Below, in pieces: positions 1 to 11,149 of a stretch of 18,305 nucleotides of DNA. How positions within the stretch are numbered: position 1 is the first letter of the stretch; every line of letters begins with the position of its first letter. The stretch lies in assembly GCA_035997545.1 (NCBI GenBank), contig DASYIL010000149.1, positions 1 through 18,305 of the forward strand. Reading direction: 5' to 3'. The notes beneath the pieces were generated by a model. It did no database searches. It was not told the DNA's origin and saw only the letters and a list, made by a program, of their open reading frames with translations. A program made the position numbers and the translations under genes. This stretch comes from GCA-003244245 sp035997545. GTDB taxonomy: Bacteria > Actinomycetota > Actinomycetes > Mycobacteriales > Pseudonocardiaceae.

Positions 1-10
1 CGACTCGCAT

Positions 11-21
11 CGCCACTCACG
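11..21. repeat. 11-bp sequence shared with the 7941-7980 element
   Basis: The 11-mer CGCCACTCACG lies just downstream of the gltD stop codon. The same 11 bases occur at 7971-7981, where they form the right end of a palindromic element after the Nudix gene. Two exact copies, both just beyond the end of a gene, could be parts of one dispersed intergenic repeat family. The copy here has no visible partner arm, because only 10 bases of sequence precede it. An 11-base match could also be chance. Confidence 0.25.
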
Positions 22-28
22 GGGGCCG

Positions 29-6083
<6,055 letters not shown>

Positions 6084-6088
6084 GAGCG

Positions 6089-6093
6089 CCTCC
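6089..6093 (-). promoter_or_regulatory. ribosome binding site of gltB
   Basis: On the minus strand this reads GGAGG, 5 bases before the ATG at 6083. The next upstream in-frame start (6152) would lengthen the propeptide by 23 residues, so this site decides the start in favour of 6083. Confidence 0.7.
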
Positions 6094-6147
6094 GGTCGTC
6101 TCGATTGCAGCTGGTACACGCATCGGGACGCCAAGCACCCATCTGCG

Positions 6148-6163
6148 GTCACTCGCAGGTTAC
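6148..6163. promoter_or_regulatory. GTCAC-N6-GTTAC paired box upstream of gltB
   Basis: Two GTnAC half-sites are separated by 6 bases, 65 bp upstream of the gltB start. Actinobacterial nitrogen regulator GlnR, and MtrA which can compete for similar sites, recognise paired motifs of this general form. Further GTnAC half-sites lie at 6289-6293, 6313-6317 and 6321-6325. Control of gltBD by nitrogen status would make biological sense, but the canonical second half-site of GlnR (GnAAC) is not matched exactly, so the assignment is tentative. Confidence 0.35.
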
Positions 6164-6176
6164 CTCAGCGGATTAC

Positions 6177-6206
6177 CAAGCCGTTATCACTGTGTTTAAC
6201 GGCTTG
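6177..6206. repeat. perfect 10-bp inverted repeat upstream of gltB
   Basis: CAAGCCGTTA (6177-6186) and TAACGGCTTG (6197-6206) are perfect inverted arms around a 10-base centre. The element lies 94 bp upstream of the gltB start in the 358-bp gap between gltB and the TenA-like gene (6084-6441). It could be an operator for the minus-strand gltB promoter. A terminator is less likely, because the genes on either side diverge and no T-run follows on either strand. Confidence 0.55.
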
Positions 6207-6337
6207 TGCCGAGCTGGCGCGAATGCTCGCACAGACCCCTGACCTGATCTTGAGTGCCGCTCATCGCAGCCGACTGCGCCTAGGTGTGGTCACCGCTACC
6301 TGCCTAGTTCAGGTTACGCGGTCACCCTTTCGCGCCG

Positions 6338-6356
6338 GGAACCTACAGTAGGTTCC
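6338..6356. promoter_or_regulatory. 19-bp palindrome upstream of the TenA-like gene
   Basis: GGAACCTAC and GTAGGTTCC form perfect 9-bp arms around a single central A. This compact dyad, 86 bp upstream of the GTG at 6442, looks like a binding site for a homodimeric repressor. Its right half begins a sequence that recurs 42 bp further downstream (see 6349-6407). No regulator gene lies next to it, so the protein that would bind is unknown. Confidence 0.5.
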
Positions 6357-6407
6357 ATATGTCGGTTCGCGGGTACCCGGGAAGGTGCATTAGGTTCCTT
6401 ATGACGG
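6349..6407 (+). repeat. 17-bp direct repeat with 42-bp period
   Basis: The sequences at 6349-6365 and 6391-6407 match at 15 of 17 positions; the shared core is TAGGTTCC-n-TATG-n-CGG. Their spacing is 42 bp, about four turns of B-DNA, so both copies would face the same side of the helix. Between them lies the 10-bp palindrome CGGGTACCCG (6370-6379). The first copy overlaps the palindrome at 6338-6356. The array ends 34 bp before the GTG start of the TenA-like gene, so it probably covers that gene's promoter. Confidence 0.5.
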
Positions 6408-6441
6408 TTTTGGGAGGCGGTCGGAGGGGAGGCGTGTCCCA

Positions 6442-7095
6442 GTGGATGCACAAGCGCTGTGCTCCCGGGTCCGGAAGAACTTGGCCGACGTCGAGGTACG
6501 TATCAGGGGCAACTCGTGGCTGGCAGACCTGGAGGCCGGGCGGTTGTCGGCAGCAGCCCTGCGCGCCTTCGCGGGCGAGCAACTCCAGATCATCCCCAGT
6601 GATGTGCGCAGCTTCCAGATGCTCGCGCAGCGGTTCGCCGCCGACCCGGCCCATGGTTATCTGACGGGCATGGTTGCTGGGGAACGAGTCGCCCTGCAGG
6701 CGCTGGAGGCGTTCGCTCACGCGGTCGGGCTCGACGGTCCGGCATGCCAGGGCTACGAGCCGGTGCCAGGCTGCCAGGTGTACCCGTCCTACGTGGCTCG
6801 CCTGGCCCGAGATGGCACGCCGGCCGAGGTCGCGGGCGCGTTCTTGGTGAACCTGCAGGCATGGGGCAGCTGTTGTGCGCGGATGGCCGACGCCCTACCC
6901 GGTGCCTATCAGCTTACCGAGGAGGACTGCGCCTTCTTCGCGCATTTCGCTGGCCCGACGACCGAGCTGGAGCGGATCAGCCTTGAGGTGATCGACGCCG
7001 GGCTCGCGCAGGGTGTCGACGCGGCCAGAATCGCCCGGGCTGCCAGGCTGCTGCAGGCATATGAACTGCTCTTCTGGAACAGCTTGCCCCGCTGA
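6442..7095 (+). CDS. TenA/THI-4-like (heme-oxygenase-fold) protein
   Basis: The 217-residue, mostly alpha-helical product resembles the TenA/THI-4 family, whose members include thiaminase II (hydrolysis of aminopyrimidine during thiamine salvage) and relatives of unknown function. The family signal is best at the C-terminus: YELLFWNSL (207-215) matches the end of TenA, where the Glu (here Glu208) is catalytic. In the region of the TenA nucleophile (about 135-147) I read VNLQAWGSCC, and alignment around AW suggests that the usual Cys is replaced; Cys144 and Cys145 lie slightly later. Thiaminase activity is therefore uncertain. The GTG start at 6442 has a purine-rich GGAGGGGAGG 9 bases upstream. 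No thiamine genes are nearby. PqqC-like or other heme-oxygenase-fold enzymes are alternatives. Confidence 0.65.
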   Translation: MDAQALCSRVRKNLADVEVRIRGNSWLADLEAGRLSAAALRAFAGEQLQIIPSDVRSFQMLAQRFAADPAHGYLTGMVAGERVALQALEAFAHAVGLDGPACQGYEPVPGCQVYPSYVARLARDGTPAEVAGAFLVNLQAWGSCCARMADALPGAYQLTEEDCAFFAHFAGPTTELERISLEVIDAGLAQGVDAARIARAARLLQAYELLFWNSLPR

Positions 7096-7117
7096 GCACA
7101 CCCTGTTCGGGGCAGCT
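7081..7117 (+). terminator. possible hairpin at the end of the TenA-like gene
   Basis: AGCTTGCCCCG (7081-7091) pairs with CGGGGCAGCT (7108-7117) with one bulged T, giving a 10-bp stem and a 16-base loop that contains the stop codon. There is no T-run after it, so it could be a weak or factor-assisted terminator, an mRNA-stabilising structure, or chance in GC-rich DNA. Confidence 0.3.
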
Positions 7118-7188
7118 CATCCTGCTGTGGCACCGGAGCTGGGCGCGCCGTGGCCGATGACTAGGGTTGCTGGACTTTGTCCCGCAGG

Positions 7189-7257
7189 ATGACCCAGACC
7201 GCGGTGGACGCTGGGGCGTTGCCCTCAGTGGACGACTTCCCCCGACGCGCTGACTGA
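7189..7257 (+). pseudogene. 22-codon fragment, probable displaced N-terminus of the Nudix gene
   Basis: ATG at 7189 opens a 22-residue reading frame (M-T-Q-T-A-V-D-A-G-A-L-P-S-V-D-D-F-P and four more) that stops at 7257. The Nudix frame is open from 7193 with no ATG, GTG or TTG before 7274, and its translation just before 7274 looks protein-like (DALTDEEITT). The two frames can be joined by removing one base at the CCCCC run at 7239-7243, giving SVDDFP-DALTDEEITT without a break. This suggests a one-base insertion, either in the genome or in the assembly. The fragment's ribosome binding site is poor, with GCAGG directly against the ATG. Confidence 0.45.
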
Positions 7258-7273
7258 TGAGGAGATCACCACT

Positions 7274-7951
7274 GTGGTGGACGGGCGGGACCACCCGGGC
7301 GTCAAGATTGCCGCGCTACAAGCGCATCGCAGCCAGCTAGAGATCCGCGATGCGCTGCGGCGGTTCCCCCGGCGCGGCATCAGGCGGTGGGGGTCCAGGC
7401 GGAGCGGGTCCCTGCGGGCCGCGGTGGTCATCACCGTCGTCACTGGCGGCAGTAGCCCTGCAGTGCTGCTCACCCAGCACGTCGCCGTACTGCGTGAGTA
7501 CACAGGTCAGTACGTGCTACCGGGCGGGCGCATCAATCCTCGCGAGTCAGCACCCGACGCGGGTCGCCGGGCGCTTGCCGCGGAGATCGGGATGCGACTG
7601 CCGCCGGAGTCGGTGCTCGGGCTGCTGGACGACTACGAGACCCGCGCCGGGTCCGTGATCACGCCGGTGGTGGCCTGGGCCGGGGAGTACAGCGCACTGC
7701 TGCACTCGTCCCCCGAGGCCTCCCCAGAGGCCCAGGTTTTCGCCGTCCCGTTCCCCGACCTCGACGTCGAGCCGGTGTTCGTGGCCAGCTCAGAGCCCGA
7801 CCGCCCGGTGATCCGCCTGCCGCTGCACGGGGAATGGCTGCATGCTCCGACGGCCGCCGTGCTGTATCAGTTCCGCGAGGTGGTCCTGCGGAGCCGACGC
7901 ACCCGCGTAACCCACCTTCAAGAGGGCGCGAGCGCGCCTTGTGAGTGCTAA
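7274..7951 (+). CDS. NudL-like Nudix protein with degenerate Nudix box
   Basis: The 225-residue product resembles NudL/CoA pyrophosphatase-type Nudix hydrolases. The NudL signature precedes the box: LLTQHVAVLREYTGQYVLPGG at 65-85, compared with the family pattern LLT-x-R-S-x(3)-R-x(3)-G-x(3)-FPGG. The Nudix box itself is altered. G85, E91 and R99 are in place, but the RExxEE core reads R-A-L-A-A-E, so two of three usual metal-binding Glu residues (positions 100 and 103) are Ala. CoA pyrophosphatase activity is doubtful. The GTG at 7274 has GGAG 9 bases upstream, but the true start may be at 7189 if the C5 run at 7239 carries an extra base. The stop codon lies inside an inverted repeat, so the last residues may be repeat-derived. 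Confidence 0.7.
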   Translation: MVDGRDHPGVKIAALQAHRSQLEIRDALRRFPRRGIRRWGSRRSGSLRAAVVITVVTGGSSPAVLLTQHVAVLREYTGQYVLPGGRINPRESAPDAGRRALAAEIGMRLPPESVLGLLDDYETRAGSVITPVVAWAGEYSALLHSSPEASPEAQVFAVPFPDLDVEPVFVASSEPDRPVIRLPLHGEWLHAPTAAVLYQFREVVLRSRRTRVTHLQEGASAPCEC

Positions 7952-7980
7952 ACGGTGCCATAGCACTCAACGCCACTCAC
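7941..7980. repeat. nested palindromic element after the Nudix gene
   Basis: TGAGTGCTA (7942-7950) and TAGCACTCA (7961-7969) are perfect 9-bp arms around a 10-base loop. An outer pair, GTGAGTG (7941-7947) and CACTCAC (7974-7980), makes the whole 40-bp unit start and end with the same inverted heptamer. It overlaps the last codons and stop of the Nudix gene and ends 10 bases before the exonuclease GTG. It could act as a terminator without a T-run or be a small dispersed palindromic repeat; the match to 11-21 favours the latter. Confidence 0.5.
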
Positions 7981-7990
7981 GACCAGTAGC

Positions 7991-8836
7991 GTGATCGATG
8001 TGCGGCTGGCGACGTGGAACGTGAACTCGGTGCGCTCTCGGCTACCGCGGCTGCTGCCCTGGCTGGAGGTGCGTGCGCCGGATGTGGTGTGCCTGCAGGA
8101 GACCAAGCTGCCTGCCGACGCCTTTGACGAGCTCGTCCGTCCCGCGTTGACTGAGCGCGGCTACGAGGTGGCGCACCACGGCGAAGGCCGGTGGAACGGG
8201 GTGGCGATCGCGTCGCGCGTCGGGCTGGATGACGTGGTAGCGGGGCTGCTCGACGAGCCGGCCAATCCCGTCGGGCGCAGCCCCGACCCCGAGGCGCGGG
8301 CGGTGTCCGCCACTTGCGCAGGGCTGCGGGTCATCTCGGTGTACGTGCCCAACGGTCGCACCCCCGACGACCCGCACTACAAGTACAAGCTGGACTGGCT
8401 GGTCGCGCTGCGCGCCACGGTGGCCGCCGGGGATCCTCCGTTGACCGTGGTCTGTGGCGACATGAACGTCGCGCCGGCCGACGAGGACGTCTACGACGCG
8501 GCTGCCTACGCCGACTCCACCCACGTCACACCCCCCGAGCGAGATGCGCTACGGGCGCTGGGATTGCACGATGTGGTGCGGGAGCGCTGGCCCGGCAAGC
8601 GGATCTTCACCTACTGGGACTATCGAGCCGGCATGTTCCACCAGGATCTGGGAATGCGGATCGACCTCGTGCTCGCCGGTGCGGACGTCGCGCCTCGGGC
8701 GTGCGCGGCGTGGGTAGACCGCCAGGCCCGCAAGGGCACCGCCCCCAGCGACCACGCCCCGGTGATCGTGGACCTCGACGAGGCACCGGACGGAGACTGC
8801 GGTCCCGTGGTGCCGCCTCCGTCAGCGCGGCGCTGA
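7991..8836 (+). CDS. xthA: exodeoxyribonuclease III / AP endonuclease
   Basis: The 281-residue product belongs to the exonuclease III family (endonuclease/exonuclease/phosphatase fold), which cuts DNA 5' to abasic sites and removes 3'-blocking groups in base excision repair. Visible active-site motifs are LATWNVNSVRSRL (N10 and N12), LQETK with the metal-binding Glu37, VYVPNGR, CGDMNVAP, the loop FTYWDYRAGMFHQDLGMRID, and the C-terminal SDHAP. The start is uncertain: GTG at 7991 gives MIDVRLATW, and GTG at 8000 gives MRLATW; neither has a convincing Shine-Dalgarno sequence, so leaderless initiation is possible. An aminotransferase gene follows 41 bases later on the same strand and may be co-transcribed. 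Confidence 0.93.
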   Translation: MIDVRLATWNVNSVRSRLPRLLPWLEVRAPDVVCLQETKLPADAFDELVRPALTERGYEVAHHGEGRWNGVAIASRVGLDDVVAGLLDEPANPVGRSPDPEARAVSATCAGLRVISVYVPNGRTPDDPHYKYKLDWLVALRATVAAGDPPLTVVCGDMNVAPADEDVYDAAAYADSTHVTPPERDALRALGLHDVVRERWPGKRIFTYWDYRAGMFHQDLGMRIDLVLAGADVAPRACAAWVDRQARKGTAPSDHAPVIVDLDEAPDGDCGPVVPPPSARR

Positions 8837-8877
8837 GTCAGGCAGCCCTGCGAGCAGCTCTACTCGGTGACGATCCG

Positions 8878-9681
8878 ATGCGTGCAAAACTGAGGTCCGT
8901 GGCGGAGCTGAACGGCGTTCCGGTCGACCTCGACCAGGTCAAGGTTCTTGCTGTGACCAACTACGGTCACTTCACCTCGATGCTCGTCGACAACCAGCGG
9001 GTACGCGGGCTCGCACTTCACCTGGAACGGCTGATGCATGACTGTCGCCGGGTGTTCGATGCCGACCTGGATCCCGACCGCGTCCGACACCTTGTTCGCC
9101 ACGCATTGGCCGACGTCAGCCGGTCAATGGTGGTCCGGGTGACCGTGTTCGACCCCACTCTCGAACTCGGGCACCTCGGTGCGGACGCCGACCCGCAGAT
9201 CCTGGTCACCACCCGGCCAGCGGCGCAGATGCCGCTTCCCCCGTTGCGCCTCCAGTCGGCCGTCTACCATCGCGATATGCCTGACGTCAAACACGTCGGG
9301 CTGTTCGGTTCGCTTCGGCACCGCCGCATCGCCCAGCGCAACGGTGCTGACGACGTGCTATTCACCGACGCCGACGGCACCATCGCCGAAGCGGCCACGT
9401 CGAATATCGGCTTCATCGACGGCGACCGGGTCGTCTGGCCCCAGGCGGACTGCCTCCCCGGCGTGACCATGAGCCTCATCCGCCAGGCTCGGGACGAACA
9501 TGCACCGGTCACTCACAGCCAGTTGCCCGACGTGGACGCCGTGTTCGCCACCAACGCCGCGGTGGGTATCCGCGCCGTCAGCGCTATCGACGATATCCAG
9601 TGGCCGGATGCGCATCCTGTCCTGGAGGTCCTGTGCAAGGAGTACACCGACATTCCCGCCGAGCAGTTAGACCACGGATGA
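8878..9681 (+). CDS. class IV PLP-dependent aminotransferase
   Basis: The 267-residue product belongs to the class IV (D-amino acid aminotransferase/branched-chain aminotransferase/aminodeoxychorismate lyase) fold. The PLP-binding Lys is probably Lys138 in DVKHVGLFG. Then come GADDVLFTDADGTIAEAATSNIGF, with the conserved Glu171 and Asn of the fold, and the C-terminal LPGVTMSL phosphate-binding turn. Substrate cannot be read from the sequence, and many actinobacterial members are uncharacterised. ATG 8878 is chosen; GTG 8899 (MAELNGVP) is a good alternative start. The frame extends upstream to 8314 only as an overlap with xthA. Its stop codon abuts the stop of convergent cbbX with no base between them. 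Confidence 0.85.
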   Translation: MRAKLRSVAELNGVPVDLDQVKVLAVTNYGHFTSMLVDNQRVRGLALHLERLMHDCRRVFDADLDPDRVRHLVRHALADVSRSMVVRVTVFDPTLELGHLGADADPQILVTTRPAAQMPLPPLRLQSAVYHRDMPDVKHVGLFGSLRHRRIAQRNGADDVLFTDADGTIAEAATSNIGFIDGDRVVWPQADCLPGVTMSLIRQARDEHAPVTHSQLPDVDAVFATNAAVGIRAVSAIDDIQWPDAHPVLEVLCKEYTDIPAEQLDHG

Positions 9682-10710
9682 TCAGCCGGAAGGCGTTTCG
9701 GCGTTGCTGTCAGTGAAGACTCGGCTGCTGAGGAAGTCCTCCGGGATGAGGGTGGTGAGCTCGTCGCGGCCGACTGGTTTATCGGCGGCCATCATCCGGC
9801 TCGCGTGCCGTAGCCGGGCCCGCTCGATCGCGTTGCGGACGCTGCGGGCGTTGGCGAACCGCGGTTGTCTCTTACGGCGATCCAGGTATTCCCGGAAGGT
9901 CTTCTCAGCTTCGGGGCTGAAGCTGTAACCCTCTGCCTGGATCATGAGATTACCGATCTCTTCCAACTCTTGGAGTGTGTAGTCGGGAAAATCGATGTGG
10001 TGCGCGATGCGGGAGCCCATTCCGGGGTTGGATACAAAAAACGAGTCCATTCGGTCTTTGTAACCGGCAAGGATCACCACGAGGTCCTCGCGCTGGTTTT
10101 CCATCACCTGAAGCAGGATCTCGATGGTCTCCTGCCCGTAGTCGCGCTCGTTGTCTTCGCGGTACAGGTAGTAGGCCTCGTCGATGAACAGCACGCCGCC
10201 CATCGCCCGCTTGAGTACCTCCTTGGTCTTGGGCGCGGTGTGGCCGACGTACTGACCGACGAGGTCGTCGCGGGTCACAGAGATTAGATGCCCTCGGCGC
10301 AGGTAACCCAGCCGGTAGAGCATGTCGGCCATCCGCATAGCCACCGTGGTCTTGCCGGTGCCCGGACTCCCAGTGAAGGACATGTGCAGGTTGGGTCGCG
10401 AGGTGGACAGGCCGAATTGGGCACGGGCACGGTCCACCAGCAATAGAGCAGCGATCTCGCGAATCCGATTCTTAACTGGGGCCAGCCCGATCAGCTCGGC
10501 GTCCAAAGAGTTGAAGACCTCTTCGATGCCGGTCTCCGCGCGCTCCTTGGCGAGATCAATCCGGGCATCCGGCGGCAGCGTCTCTTGTTCGTCCTTGCCG
10601 GCTTCTTCGGATGCCTCCGGCCCGGCCGAATTGTGGCCGGGCCGGGCCATGCCAAAGCCCACGCGAGACGCGGGTATCTTGCTACCCGGTAACCGGTCAG
10701 GGGGTGTCAT
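9682..10710 (-). CDS. cbbX: red-type RubisCO activase CbbX
   Basis: This 342-residue AAA+ ATPase remodels red-type RubisCO to release tight-binding sugar phosphates from the active site; known CbbX is activated by ribulose-1,5-bisphosphate. Visible features are the Walker A GSPGTGKT (114-121), Walker B VLFIDE (173-178), the pore loop around YVGH (154-157), the sensor-1 region VVILAGYKDR (211-220), and the SRIAHHI arginine-finger region (233-239). The core resembles proteobacterial CbbX closely. About 30 extra N-terminal residues, rich in Gly, Pro and Glu, precede the usual start; an internal ATG at residue 21 (10650) is an alternative. The first ATG overlaps the cbbS stop as ATGA, which supports it and suggests coupled translation. 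Confidence 0.96.
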   Translation of the reverse strand: MTPPDRLPGSKIPASRVGFGMARPGHNSAGPEASEEAGKDEQETLPPDARIDLAKERAETGIEEVFNSLDAELIGLAPVKNRIREIAALLLVDRARAQFGLSTSRPNLHMSFTGSPGTGKTTVAMRMADMLYRLGYLRRGHLISVTRDDLVGQYVGHTAPKTKEVLKRAMGGVLFIDEAYYLYREDNERDYGQETIEILLQVMENQREDLVVILAGYKDRMDSFFVSNPGMGSRIAHHIDFPDYTLQELEEIGNLMIQAEGYSFSPEAEKTFREYLDRRKRQPRFANARSVRNAIERARLRHASRMMAADKPVGRDELTTLIPEDFLSSRVFTDSNAETPSG

Positions 10711-11135
10711 TGCTGCCCGTTGTACCGGTTGCCGTGCGGCTTGTCAGCCGCGTAGGGGTGCAGCGTGTAGCGGATGGTGCGGTCGTGTGCCTCCTGCCGC
10801 TCCACGCGGAAGCCGGGTTCCTCCGACGGCCGCTGCACGATGAACGACAGTGCGATGGTTTGCTTGCCGTAATTCGCGTTGTAGGCATTGAGTCTGATGT
10901 AGTGCTCCGGCTTGGCCTTGCGACACTCGTTTACTTCGGCGAGCACGCCTGCGGCGTCGGAGAGATCGAACATCGGCAGTCCCCACATCTCCCAGTAGGT
11001 GTTGCGGGGGTGCGGGTCGTCGGTGAACTCGACCGAGCACGGCCACCTGTTGTCCAGCGCATACTGGATCTGCTTGGTGATCTCCTCGTCGGTGAGATCG
11101 GGCAGGTACGAGAAGGTTCCCTGCGTGATACGCAA
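10707..11135 (-). CDS. cbbS: RubisCO small subunit, red-type form I
   Basis: The 142-residue product caps the octameric large-subunit core of form I RubisCO. It is of the red type: it begins MRITQGTFSYLPDLTDEEI and has the long C-terminal extension (about residues 110-142) that forms a beta-barrel in the central channel. Other small-subunit motifs are RNTYWEMWGLPMFDL and YIRLNAYN. The start codon is TTG at 11133-11135, with AGGGAG 6 bases upstream; no ATG or GTG fits the conserved N-terminus. It lies 14 bases after cbbL and shares ATGA with cbbX, so the three genes form one operon. The weak TTG may lower CbbS synthesis relative to CbbL. Confidence 0.96.
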   Translation of the reverse strand: MRITQGTFSYLPDLTDEEITKQIQYALDNRWPCSVEFTDDPHPRNTYWEMWGLPMFDLSDAAGVLAEVNECRKAKPEHYIRLNAYNANYGKQTIALSFIVQRPSEEPGFRVERQEAHDRTIRYTLHPYAADKPHGNRYNGQQ

Positions 11136-11149
11136 CGTCGGCTCCCTAA

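Noticed and set aside
6370..6379. CGGGTACCCG palindrome as a stand-alone operator
   Set aside because: A 10-bp GC-rich palindrome is frequent by chance; I mention it only because it lies midway between the two direct repeats.
8314..8877. 188-codon upstream extension of the aminotransferase frame
   Set aside because: It overlaps xthA and translates to Arg/Gly-rich nonsense; the family sequence begins at 8878 or 8899.
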